A stretch of 8,189 bases of DNA from Candidatus Cloacimonadota bacterium (GCA_030667725.1 DAOUVH010000037.1:1-8189); one strand, 5' to 3'; counted from the first letter of the stretch, positions 1 to 7,074 are shown. Program-made: numbers and translations. The notes: generated by a model not told the origin, from the sequence alone.

Positions 1-196
1 ATTCTTTTGCAAGTTCTTCATGTAGTTCTTCAGGAATATAACGCAGAGCATTTTTAAGTGCAAGTTCAATTTCTTGTTTATTCAGATCCATTTCACGGCG
101 AGGTGCTCGGCGAATTCCTTCTACAAATTCAGGATATTGTGGTAAAATGGAATCCAATTTTATCTTCATTGCTTCTGATATTTTTGAATTAATCAT
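1..196 (-). CDS. hutU: Urocanate hydratase, N-terminal fragment (gene runs off left edge)
   Basis: Urocanate hydratase is the cytoplasmic NAD+-dependent enzyme that turns urocanate into imidazolonepropionate, the second step of histidine degradation. Only the first 65 residues are visible; the gene is open at the left edge. I translated this stretch by hand from the ATG at 196-194. The recognisable N-terminal block is a proline-tyrosine-rich start followed by EGIRRAPRRE (residues 26-35), then ALKNALRYIPEELHEELA (46-63). This matches the RRAP...ALRNALRY.P.E.H..LA.EF pattern of the Bacteroidetes/Clostridia-type urocanases. The catalytic and NAD-binding regions lie outside the window. A GGAG ribosome binding site lies just upstream (about 203-206), inside the 3' end of the preceding gene, whose stop is 2 nt away. 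The two genes are therefore probably co-transcribed and translationally coupled. The family call is fairly secure from this short block; the rest of the gene cannot be judged. Confidence 0.85.
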   Translation of the reverse strand, partial: MINSKISEAMKIKLDSILPQYPEFVEGIRRAPRREMDLNKQEIELALKNALRYIPEELHEELAKE

Positions 197-198
197 TA

Positions 199-1011
199 TT
201 ATCTCCGATTTGTTATCAAACCAGTATCCAGGATGTTTTTTGAAATTGTATATTCTTCGTTCAGTATTTCATTTATTAATTTTTCTAATTCACCTACGAC
301 TTCTAAAGAGATTTCTTTGTCGTTTCCTTTGGTTAATACGCAAACATGATCAATATTTGTTGGAGAGAGATCGGGAATAAAATCTTTTTCCAATTTCTCG
401 GTTAATATGATCGTTCTGGATTTACTGAGTGCATTTTTAGACAATCCAGCAAGATTATCTAAATATAACATATTTTCTTTTCTTAGAATTTTATAAGTAT
501 GAAATACTATAAGTGGAAGAATACTCTCGTGTTTTTCAAAATTCCTCTTACCGGCAGCTCTGTATTGAAGATCGATCTTCTGACCCAAAAAAAGAACTTC
601 AGGTGATGTTGATTGCTTGAATTGAAGGTCCTTCTCTAATGTGTTAAAACTGATCGGTGAAAACTTGTAATTCATATTGAATTTACCGCAACCCCAAACA
701 ATACCAGTATGGCCTATTATGCTCTGTCTTTTCATAATCACATAAACAAGGTCATGAAGATAATTCACAGAAAATATTGGAGATTCATGAATAAAGCCTT
801 TTGAGTTGAGTTTATTAAATTTGTATTTATTATTTGTTATGGCATCACGGAAAACATTGAGCATTTCAACAATTTCTTTGTTCGATCCATTACTCTCTTC
901 AACTGCCTTAGAAAATTTTTCCCATTGAATATTGATTTCATGAAGATACATTTTATTAACAGGATTTTTTTCTTCGTTAAGCATTTTACTTAAAATTTCA
1001 TTATAAAACAT
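199..1011 (-). CDS. Unrecognised 270-residue protein, translationally coupled to hutU
   Basis: I do not recognise this protein as a standard histidine-degradation enzyme. It looks cytoplasmic: no signal peptide or clear membrane segment, many lysines and glutamates. Residues 1-65 are charged and probably helical. The middle (about 75-170) is mixed alpha/beta, with short segments such as GHTGIVWGCGKF (100-111) and SPEVLFLGQKIDLQY (136-150). The C-terminal part has a strand-helix-strand look (LPLIVFHTYK 165-174, SRTIILTE 198-205, IDHVCVL 220-226) and a helical end. That layout faintly recalls the core of PD-(D/E)XK restriction endonucleases of the Bpu10I type, where an ECK-like motif would sit at FHTYK. 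The acidic residue is absent, so this is only an impression. The start is supported by GAGG at 1016-1019, four bases before the ATG. The stop lies 2 nt ahead of the hutU start. It is the first gene of the minus-strand unit, diverging from the amidohydrolase. Confidence 0.7.
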   Translation of the reverse strand: MFYNEILSKMLNEEKNPVNKMYLHEINIQWEKFSKAVEESNGSNKEIVEMLNVFRDAITNNKYKFNKLNSKGFIHESPIFSVNYLHDLVYVIMKRQSIIGHTGIVWGCGKFNMNYKFSPISFNTLEKDLQFKQSTSPEVLFLGQKIDLQYRAAGKRNFEKHESILPLIVFHTYKILRKENMLYLDNLAGLSKNALSKSRTIILTEKLEKDFIPDLSPTNIDHVCVLTKGNDKEISLEVVGELEKLINEILNEEYTISKNILDTGLITNRR

Positions 1012-1082
1012 TCTTCCTCTTTTTGGAACTTATGATTTTATTGCTAATAGATTTAACAATGCTAATTTTGAAGAGTTAAAAT

Positions 1083-1135
1083 TTTTGTCAAATGACTTAT
1101 CAGATTTTTATAGATCCAATATTGAGTTGACAAAA
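1083..1135. promoter_or_regulatory. Divergent intergenic region with spaced inverted repeat and opposed TTGACA hexamers
   Basis: The 159-bp gap 1012-1170 separates two divergent genes and contains no gene. TTTTGTCAA (1083-1091) and TTGACAAAA (1127-1135) are perfect 9-bp inverted arms separated by 35 bp. Each arm holds a TTGACA, a perfect sigma70-type -35 hexamer, one reading left (1091-1086) and one reading right (1127-1132). No convincing -10 hexamer lies 16-18 bp downstream of either (AAATTA on the left, GAATTT on the right). The repeat could instead be a pair of operator half-sites. The gap also has a short CAATATTG palindrome (1117-1124). The ribosome binding sites for the flanking genes lie at 1016-1019 (minus) and 1161-1165 (plus, TGAGG). 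Confidence 0.35.
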
Positions 1136-1170
1136 TTTTCCTGCGAATTTCTTTTCTATTTGAGGTTAAG

Positions 1171-2517
1171 ATGATAATTCTAAAAAATGCATTTATTTTA
1201 GATGAGGAAAAGACAAAAATCTCTGATATACTTTTTAATGAGAAAATTCTACAAATCGAGAAAGATCTGAAACCTGCAAAAGGAACCCAGGTTATAGATC
1301 TTCATGGAAAATTACTCATCCCCGGTTGTATTGATGCTCATGTACACTTCAATGATCCAGGATTCACTGATCATGAAGATTTCTTAACAGGTACTAAAGC
1401 TGCAGCCTGCGGAGGGATAACTACTATTATTGATATGCCATGCACTTCTATTCCACCTGTAACAGATGTTGAATACCTAAACAAAAAGCTAGCAGTTATC
1501 GAGCCAAAAGCTGTTATTGATTTTGCACTTTGGGGTGGAATAAGAAAGAATGATGTCCCGCTAAATGAAAAAATGATACAAGAGCTCTGGGAAGCCGGAG
1601 TTGTTGGTTTTAAAATTTATACAATTTCAAGTATGGAAACCTTTGCGGCTTTATCCTACAAAGATATTCAAAAAGTTTTCAAGCAATTCCCAGAAATCCT
1701 TTTTGCTTTTCATGCCGAAGATGAGAGTATTATCAATAATTCAATTAGTAAACTTACACATGAACAAATGAAATTACCAGAAAATTATGTTAAGACAAGA
1801 CCTGTGGAAGCAGAGGTTAAAGCTGTAAAAAATATTCTCTCATCTCTCGGTAAAAAGAACAAAGTTCACTTTGTTCACATCAGCAGCAAAGAAGCTGCGG
1901 AGCTGATATTGGAAAGCAAAAAACAATTCGAAGTCACCTTCGAATCTTGCCCTCATTATCTGCAATTTACATCTGAAGATCTTCCAATTCTAAGAGGAAG
2001 ACTCAAAACTGCACCACCTGTAAAATATGAAGAGGACAGAGATTTCTTGAGAAAATGTTTGAAAACAGGAGTACTTGATTTCGTGACAACCGATCATGAC
2101 GGATCGGATTATGAAACAGAGAAAAAGTTTGAAGATTTTTCAAAATTTTACAATGGGATACCAGGTACGGAATTAATGATCCCCTACCTTTTCTCTGAAT
2201 TCTATCTTAAAGAAAAAGTTGATCTAATAAGGATGATACAATTAACCTCGGTAAATGTGGCAAAACGTTATGGATTGTACCCGGAGAAAGGAAGTTTACA
2301 GATTGGAACTGACGCAGATTTCACAATTATTGATCTGAATAAACCCTATCTGGTCGATGAAACTCGTATTCATTCTAAAGGCAAATATTCACCGTTTAAT
2401 AACACAGAATTTTCCTGCTCGATAGATAAAACAATTGTTCGTGGTAAGATCGTATTTGATGCGGAAAAAGGAATTCTGCAAAAACCTGGTTACGGAAAAT
2501 TTATCCGTAGAACCTGA
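1171..2517 (+). CDS. Dihydroorotase/allantoinase-family cyclic amidohydrolase (allantoinase-like)
   Basis: This is a cytoplasmic metal-dependent hydrolase that opens cyclic amide or ureide rings. The 448-residue length is normal for class I dihydroorotases and allantoinases. All binuclear metal ligands can be placed: HVH at H57/H59, the lysine that is carboxylated in this family at K148 (VGFKIY), H181 (AFHAED), H236 (HFVHIS) and D308 (TTDHD). The start has the usual small beta domain (1-50), and the end has the DADFTIIDL and SPFNNTEF segments typical of the family. The block HVHFNDPG, then E-x-F-x-TGT and the DMP motif followed by SIPP, resembles allantoinase more than dihydroorotase, which has an Arg after HVH-x. 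The catalytic loop DHDGSDYE is neither the usual DHAPH of dihydroorotase nor the DHSP of allantoinase, so the substrate is uncertain. No other pyr or purine-ureide gene is visible. A TGAGG ribosome binding site 5 nt upstream supports the start. Its stop codon abuts that of the convergent nuclease gene. Confidence 0.88.
   Translation: MIILKNAFILDEEKTKISDILFNEKILQIEKDLKPAKGTQVIDLHGKLLIPGCIDAHVHFNDPGFTDHEDFLTGTKAAACGGITTIIDMPCTSIPPVTDVEYLNKKLAVIEPKAVIDFALWGGIRKNDVPLNEKMIQELWEAGVVGFKIYTISSMETFAALSYKDIQKVFKQFPEILFAFHAEDESIINNSISKLTHEQMKLPENYVKTRPVEAEVKAVKNILSSLGKKNKVHFVHISSKEAAELILESKKQFEVTFESCPHYLQFTSEDLPILRGRLKTAPPVKYEEDRDFLRKCLKTGVLDFVTTDHDGSDYETEKKFEDFSKFYNGIPGTELMIPYLFSEFYLKEKVDLIRMIQLTSVNVAKRYGLYPEKGSLQIGTDADFTIIDLNKPYLVDETRIHSKGKYSPFNNTEFSCSIDKTIVRGKIVFDAEKGILQKPGYGKFIRRT
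2480..2514 (-). terminator. Probable intrinsic terminator of the nuclease gene, inside the convergent amidohydrolase gene
   Basis: Read on the minus strand, GGTT(2514-2511), a 2-nt bulge, then ACGGA-type pairing (2508-2504 with 2496-2492) and AACC (2491-2488) form a hairpin of about 9 bp around a 7-nt loop. The core is the perfect inverted repeat TACGGA/TCCGTA at 2491-2496 and 2504-2509. Three bases later comes TTTTT (2484-2480). The hairpin starts 4 nt beyond the stop of the minus-strand gene, so it fits as that gene's terminator, although it is coded within the last codons of the plus-strand gene. On the plus strand the hairpin is followed only by a weak T-rich stretch. The short T-run makes this moderate evidence. 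Confidence 0.5.
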
Positions 2518-4590
2518 TTATTTCAGCAAAAGCATTTTCTTTGTTTGCTCTTGATCTCCAGATACTAATTTATAAAAATATATCCCTGAAGATACTGGCT
2601 GATCATTGTTATCAGACCCATTCCAATTAACGCTATTCATTCCTAATCTCAAATTTCTAATTTCTAATTCTTTAATTTTCTGTCCCTTCATATTGTAAAT
2701 TTCAAGATTCACAAACGAGGATGTTTGTGTTACTGAAAATGAAATTGTTGTTGTCGGGTTGAAAGGATTTGGATAATTAGATAAATTAAAATCAATATTT
2801 ACTACATCTTCCTGACTTGTAGAAGAGATACTAATATCGCTTGAATAACGTGGTTCTATTCTAAATGAACTATAGGAATAATCAACTACACCCATGATAT
2901 CATAAACTTCTCCAATAACGGGAATAAATTCGTATATCAGATCATCTATCATTACTTCACCCGATCCATCGTCAACCAGCCACTCACCATATTCAGGATT
3001 GTAATCAGTGCATTCAGCATTAGCAATCTGCACAAGTACACCCTCATAATCTTCCTGATTTATCTCTAAGGTAGATAAAGAAACAGCTTCTGGAAGTGGG
3101 TTCCCACTTGAAAGAACAGTATATTCTTCAATATCAATTAATTCTGTTTTGTCATAATATTCTGCTACAGTAGCTGTAATATCAATCTCATCATCCTGAT
3201 TAACATTAGTTCCATATTCATAAACAAAAATTCCGTTCCAAGCGCCTGATCCATTCTGCAGAAAGTATCCAATATCACAAACAGCCGTGACGATCCCATA
3301 TGTGTTAACCTGTACGCCTTCTAAAGGAGATGCACCAACTTCAGAATATTGAATTTCATATATTGTATAGTCTACGATGGGCTCAATGATATGGAATGGA
3401 TTATTACTTTCATCAATCGGATCATCATCAACTGCATCGGAGATCACAATTTTATAATCCCCTATAACTTGTTCTATGGGAATATTCCAAGTCCACTCAC
3501 CATCATTCTCAGTAGATGCTGCAAGTATCTCACGCTCTTCAGAAGTTTCATTTTGCAGTTCGATCTTTACGTTCCCAGTAAAATTAGAACTCACCCACTC
3601 TATAATGTGTTCTGTTCCCTGCTGCCATTCCTCTTCAATATTTGGAATACGAACTACGAGCATAGGCTCAGAAGAAATGGTAGTATTGAAATCCGCAAAA
3701 ACCGGTAGATGATCTGAGGCATAATACAAAGCGTCTGCAACTTCCGGTGAAACAGCCGAATTGGTTCCGTCATTTATTGACATATTGAAATGTTCACCAT
3801 CATTCCCGAATGAAGTAATTGTTTCATCAATATATTCTAATCCTATTCCATTATTCAATTGGTAGGAAGAAAAAATAAAATCAAATCTATCATCTAACCC
3901 GCCGCTGGCTCCACCACCAAATTGAGTTGTACGGGTAGATTGAGTATGTACACCAACAAAATCGATATTATTGTGCCATTCTCCAACTTGATCAGAAAGG
4001 TCTTCGGCTCTTCCAATATTATTTGTTTCGTCAGCAATGAATTTTTGATATCCGGGTTCGGAACTTGTATAGAAATTCATATCACCGACAATAACAAATT
4101 CTGACCCTTCTGGTAATAAGCTCAAGTGATTTCGCAATTTTGTAACTTCTTCCAGACGCTCATTTTCATAACCCGTACTTGCCTTTAAATGACAACTATA
4201 AAAACGGATCATATTCCCATCAATGATCAATTCATATTCTGAAATATCTCTTAGATCTGTACCGATCGTATCCTGAGAAGCGTATGTGATTAATGAATTT
4301 CGATATATCAAGAAATTATTTGTATCCGGACCATTAATAAACACAGAGCCGGAAAAATTGTTCGTGCCGTTATTGATAGCAGATAATAAAAGTTCTCCAC
4401 CCATTTCATCTTCGATCTCCTGAAATAAGAATATATCTGCATCTATATCATTTAGAATTGTTTCAAAAAAGGGAATTCTATCCTCATCATTCCCGCCAAA
4501 ATTAAGTGCATTATACGTGACCACACGTACAGATGCAGTCAACGAAAATGCCACTGTAAAAACTATTAAGCTAATAATTATTTTTTTCAT
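2518..4590 (-). CDS. Secreted endonuclease/exonuclease/phosphatase-family protein with OB-fold-like region and C-terminal sorting domain
   Basis: This 690-residue protein is probably an extracellular or surface-bound nuclease or phosphodiesterase. Residues 1-19 form a signal peptide (KK, hydrophobic core, cleavage after LTA). Residues 20-305 are an endonuclease/exonuclease/phosphatase domain with its catalytic set intact: N27 (TYNALN), E58 (FQEIED), H134 (SCHLK), D170/N172 (GDMN), D237 (FDFIFS) and the SDHLPV motif (292-297). Residues about 309-405 look like the beta-sandwich of the Ser/Thr-rich GPI-anchored/KNH type (QGTEHIIEW, GDYKIVISD). Residues about 410-580 look like OB-fold or YhcR-type modules (GIVTAV, YFLQNGSGAWNGIFVY, WLVDDGSGEV). 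Residues 605-690 are a FlgD-like/Por-type secretion tail (YPNPFNPTT to the final Lys). Export would be by Sec, then probably a type IX-like route; this is inferred from the tail. Substrate (DNA, RNA or phospholipid) is not determined. A CGAGG site at 4596-4600 supports the start. A nrdJ terminator lies just upstream. Confidence 0.88.
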   Translation of the reverse strand: MKKIIISLIVFTVAFSLTASVRVVTYNALNFGGNDEDRIPFFETILNDIDADIFLFQEIEDEMGGELLLSAINNGTNNFSGSVFINGPDTNNFLIYRNSLITYASQDTIGTDLRDISEYELIIDGNMIRFYSCHLKASTGYENERLEEVTKLRNHLSLLPEGSEFVIVGDMNFYTSSEPGYQKFIADETNNIGRAEDLSDQVGEWHNNIDFVGVHTQSTRTTQFGGGASGGLDDRFDFIFSSYQLNNGIGLEYIDETITSFGNDGEHFNMSINDGTNSAVSPEVADALYYASDHLPVFADFNTTISSEPMLVVRIPNIEEEWQQGTEHIIEWVSSNFTGNVKIELQNETSEEREILAASTENDGEWTWNIPIEQVIGDYKIVISDAVDDDPIDESNNPFHIIEPIVDYTIYEIQYSEVGASPLEGVQVNTYGIVTAVCDIGYFLQNGSGAWNGIFVYEYGTNVNQDDEIDITATVAEYYDKTELIDIEEYTVLSSGNPLPEAVSLSTLEINQEDYEGVLVQIANAECTDYNPEYGEWLVDDGSGEVMIDDLIYEFIPVIGEVYDIMGVVDYSYSSFRIEPRYSSDISISSTSQEDVVNIDFNLSNYPNPFNPTTTISFSVTQTSSFVNLEIYNMKGQKIKELEIRNLRLGMNSVNWNGSDNNDQPVSSGIYFYKLVSGDQEQTKKMLLLK

Positions 4591-4608
4591 TTATACCTCG
4601 TGCCAATT

Positions 4609-4643
4609 AAAAAATGGGTAGAAAAATTGCCTACCCATTTTTT
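4609..4643 (-). terminator. Strong intrinsic terminator downstream of nrdJ
   Basis: AAAAAATGGGTAG (4609-4621) and CTACCCATTTTTT (4631-4643) are perfect 13-bp arms around a 9-nt loop. On the minus strand the transcript leaving nrdJ (stop at 4674) meets this hairpin about 30 nt later and ends in a run of six T. On the plus strand the downstream side is even more T-rich (4638-4658), so it could work in both directions. Its far edge is only 18 nt from the start codon of the next minus-strand gene. Confidence 0.85.
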
Positions 4644-4673
4644 GATTTTTTTTTATTTTAAATAAAATCTATT

Positions 4674-6929
4674 TTAGCATTTAGACCAACCGCATGAGTT
4701 ACATTTCAAACATCCTTCAGAGTGTTCCACAGTACTACCGCAATCCGGGCAGTTCCTCATTGAGCGTGTTGATTTTCTATTTGGTTTTTTTGATGCTTTT
4801 TTATTTATTTTTTTTATGTTCTCAAGTGAGTCTTTTTCAAGTTCAAGAAATATTTCTAATGATTTTGCAATACTATCAGCACAGGAAGTTACAATCTCTC
4901 CATTATTCCACATCGGAGAAGGACAGCGGATCCCCTTCAGTTGACGTGCAATGGAACTAACTTTTACATTGGAACGAAGCAGAAGAGAAGTAAGTCTAGC
5001 GATAGCTTCTAATTGAGCAGAAGCACATCCTCCCACTTTTCCCATTTGGGTAAATATTTCGCAGGCTCCTTTTTCATCGGAATTAATTGTTATATACAGA
5101 TGACCACAACCAGTTTCAATTTTTTGGGTCATACCGGTCGTAATCAAAGGGCGTTCGCGAGGAGCAAATCTATGACCATTTGTTGTTGTGGCTTCTTTAA
5201 CTTCTTTACCTACATTTAGAACCTGATTTTCACGGCTACCGTCACGATAAACAGTAACGCCTTTACAACCCGACTCGTAGGCAAGTTCATAAGCCATTTG
5301 TATTTCTTGTTTTGTTGCGTCTTTTGTGAAATTTATAGTTTTGGAGACAGCGTTATCTACATATTTTTGAAAAGCACCCTGCATGCGAATATGCCATTTC
5401 GGTGAAATATCATGAGAAGTGACATAGACCTTTTTTATTTCTTCCGGAATGCCCTTAATATGAGCAACACTTCCTTCTTCAGCAACTTCTTCCATTAGTT
5501 TTTCTGAATAAATTCCAGCATCTTTGATCGCTTTTTCAAAATGAGGATTTATATATAGAAGTTTATTTCCATCCATAACATTTTTCACGTAAACCAGAGA
5601 AAATTGTGGTTCGATACCACCGGAAGTATTACAGATCATACTAATTGTGCCGGTTGGTGCTATTGTAGTTGTGGTTGCATTTCTGATGCCTTTTTCTGCA
5701 ATTGTGTTCTTGAGTTTTTTCCAATCCATTTTCAGGTCTTCACGGATCAATTTCTTTGTTTCATAGATGCTGCCTTTGAAATTCGCAAAGGCACCTTTTT
5801 CCTCAGCCAGTTCAATTGATCTGACCTTAGAATGATAATCAATAAATTCCATAACTTGTTCAGCAAGTTCAATTGCTTTATCACTATCATATGGAAGTTT
5901 TAGCAGGAAAAGCAGATCAGCCCAACCCATCACACCGAGTCCGATCTTTCTGTTCGATTTCACCATTTTATCAATTTCGGGAAGTGGAAATTTGGACATA
6001 TCAATAACACTATCCAGAAAATCAACTGCATCTCGAGTTGCTTCTTTCAAAGTTTCCCAATCAATCTTATTATTCTTAACCATTCCAGCTAAGTTCAAAG
6101 AACCCAGATTACAAGCTTCGTTAGGAAGAAGCGGCTGCTCACCGCAAGGATTTGTTGATTCGATCTCTCCAATTTGCGGAGTGGGATTATGTTTATTTAT
6201 CCTATCCAGAAAAATAATACCTGGTTCTCCATTCTGATGTGCCATTTTTACTATAAGATCAAAAACATCACGTGCTTTTAATTTCTTAACAACCTCTTTA
6301 GTATTAGGTGAAATTAAGCTATATTCATTATCTTCATAAACAGCTTTCATGAATTTTTCTGTTATCCCCACACTTAGATTGAAGTTTGTAAGTTCCTGTG
6401 TATTTTCTTTGCAGGTTATAAATTCCAGGATCTGAGGATGGTCAACATTCAGAATTGCCATATTTGCACCACGCCGGGTTCCGCCCTGTTTCACTGCATC
6501 AGTTGCAGAGTTAAATACTTTCAGGAAAGAGATCGGTCCGCTGGAGACACCATTTGTACTTCTTACTCGCGCATCGGCCTCACGTAATCTGGAAAAACTA
6601 AATCCTGTACCGCCACCACTTTTATGGATCAACGCTGCATTTTTTATTGATTCAAAAATACTCTCCATGCTATCTTCCAAGGGTAAAACAAAACAGGCTG
6701 ATAACTGTTGAAGATCATTACCTGCATTCATTAACGTAGGTGAATTTGGCAGAAAATTTCCAGAGTCTAGAAGATCATAGTATATTTTCTCTTTTGCTTT
6801 ATCCCCATTACTGATATTCACAGCTACACGTGTGATCATTTTCTTCCAATCTTCCATTGCCTTTCCATCATTGTCTTTTCGGAAGTAGCGCTTATCAAGC
6901 ACGGTTAAAGCGTTGTCGGTTAGTTTCAT
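4674..6929 (-). CDS. nrdJ: Adenosylcobalamin-dependent (class II) ribonucleoside-diphosphate reductase
   Basis: NrdJ reduces ribonucleotides to deoxyribonucleotides using a radical generated from adenosylcobalamin, so it works with or without oxygen and needs no small subunit. The 751 residues hold the class II fold. C79 (LSACFVLP) and C273 (EACNLGSLNL) are the likely redox pair. N260/C262/E264 in the NPCGE motif are the catalytic residues, with C262 the thiyl radical site. GGGTGFSFSRLR (105-116), GGTRRGA (149-155) and APTGTIS (424-430) are phosphate- and substrate-binding segments. Residues about 600-700 are the TSCPD domain. The tail has CxxC pairs at C727/C730 and C740/C743 and ends in CGWSKC (C746, C751), a zinc-ribbon-like element that in the family re-reduces the active site. 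There is no N-terminal ATP-cone, so the overall activity switch seems absent. AGGAGT at 6935-6940 supports the start. It is preceded by a 369-bp leader region and followed by its own terminator, so it is probably monocistronic. Confidence 0.95.
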   Translation of the reverse strand: MKLTDNALTVLDKRYFRKDNDGKAMEDWKKMITRVAVNISNGDKAKEKIYYDLLDSGNFLPNSPTLMNAGNDLQQLSACFVLPLEDSMESIFESIKNAALIHKSGGGTGFSFSRLREADARVRSTNGVSSGPISFLKVFNSATDAVKQGGTRRGANMAILNVDHPQILEFITCKENTQELTNFNLSVGITEKFMKAVYEDNEYSLISPNTKEVVKKLKARDVFDLIVKMAHQNGEPGIIFLDRINKHNPTPQIGEIESTNPCGEQPLLPNEACNLGSLNLAGMVKNNKIDWETLKEATRDAVDFLDSVIDMSKFPLPEIDKMVKSNRKIGLGVMGWADLLFLLKLPYDSDKAIELAEQVMEFIDYHSKVRSIELAEEKGAFANFKGSIYETKKLIREDLKMDWKKLKNTIAEKGIRNATTTTIAPTGTISMICNTSGGIEPQFSLVYVKNVMDGNKLLYINPHFEKAIKDAGIYSEKLMEEVAEEGSVAHIKGIPEEIKKVYVTSHDISPKWHIRMQGAFQKYVDNAVSKTINFTKDATKQEIQMAYELAYESGCKGVTVYRDGSRENQVLNVGKEVKEATTTNGHRFAPRERPLITTGMTQKIETGCGHLYITINSDEKGACEIFTQMGKVGGCASAQLEAIARLTSLLLRSNVKVSSIARQLKGIRCPSPMWNNGEIVTSCADSIAKSLEIFLELEKDSLENIKKINKKASKKPNRKSTRSMRNCPDCGSTVEHSEGCLKCNSCGWSKC

Positions 6930-6970
6930 TTAAGACTCCTGAAAATATTAAAAAATTTATCAACATGATG

Positions 6971-7047
6971 ATGCTATGGACACCCCTGAATCCATAACCC
7001 GTTTTACTGCATGAGGTTAGCAACCTGTAAAGCATTTTACCAACCTG
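6971..7047 (-). promoter_or_regulatory. Structured leader of nrdJ with repeated, alternative pairing arms
   Basis: Several short arms are packed together. TATGGA (6975-6980) pairs with TCCATA (6991-6996), and flanking ATGC (6971-6974) can pair with GCAT (7009-7012). TTTTAC occurs at 7002-7007 and 7035-7040; CAACCTG occurs at 7021-7027 and 7041-7047. AGGTT (7014-7018) can pair with AACCT at 7022-7026, giving a 3-nt loop, or with AACCT at 7042-7046, enclosing a GTAAA/TTTAC hairpin (7027-7031 with 7036-7040). These two folds exclude each other. The segment would be transcribed ahead of nrdJ, so a regulatory leader is possible, but it could equally be a dispersed repeat. It does not match any riboswitch consensus that I know. 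Confidence 0.4.
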
Positions 7048-7059
7048 CGAGTACTATTG

Positions 7060-7074
7060 ATTTAATGGTTAAAT
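7060..7074. repeat. 15-bp palindrome, possible operator
   Basis: ATTTAA (7060-7065), TGG, TTAAAT (7069-7074) is a perfect 6-3-6 dyad. Outer TTG (7057-7059) and CAA (7077-7079) extend it with a 2-nt offset on one side. It overlaps the -10 position of the possible minus-strand nrdJ promoter, which would suit a repressor site. In AT-rich DNA a dyad of this size may also be chance. Confidence 0.3.

Noticed and set aside
147..380. 77-residue plus-strand frame over hutU and its neighbour
   Set aside because: It is antisense to two well-supported genes, is rich in Leu/Ile/Phe as expected of a shadow frame, and has no ribosome binding site.
1171..2517. Imidazolonepropionase (hutI) as the identity of the amidohydrolase
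   Set aside because: The neighbourhood suggested it, but the HVHFNDPG motif, carboxylated-lysine segment and SPFNNTEF end belong to the dihydroorotase/allantoinase group, not to HutI.
3349..4104. Plus-strand frames inside the secreted nuclease gene
   Set aside because: The minus-strand frame has a signal peptide, catalytic motifs and a sorting domain; the opposite frames show no family features.
4694..6237. Four plus-strand frames inside nrdJ
   Set aside because: They are antisense shadows of a gene with complete class II reductase motifs.
6975..7047. tRNA-like fold on the minus strand (loop TTGCTAA with a Ser-type anticodon)
   Set aside because: Only three of five anticodon-stem pairs form, and there is no T-loop motif, acceptor stem or CCA.
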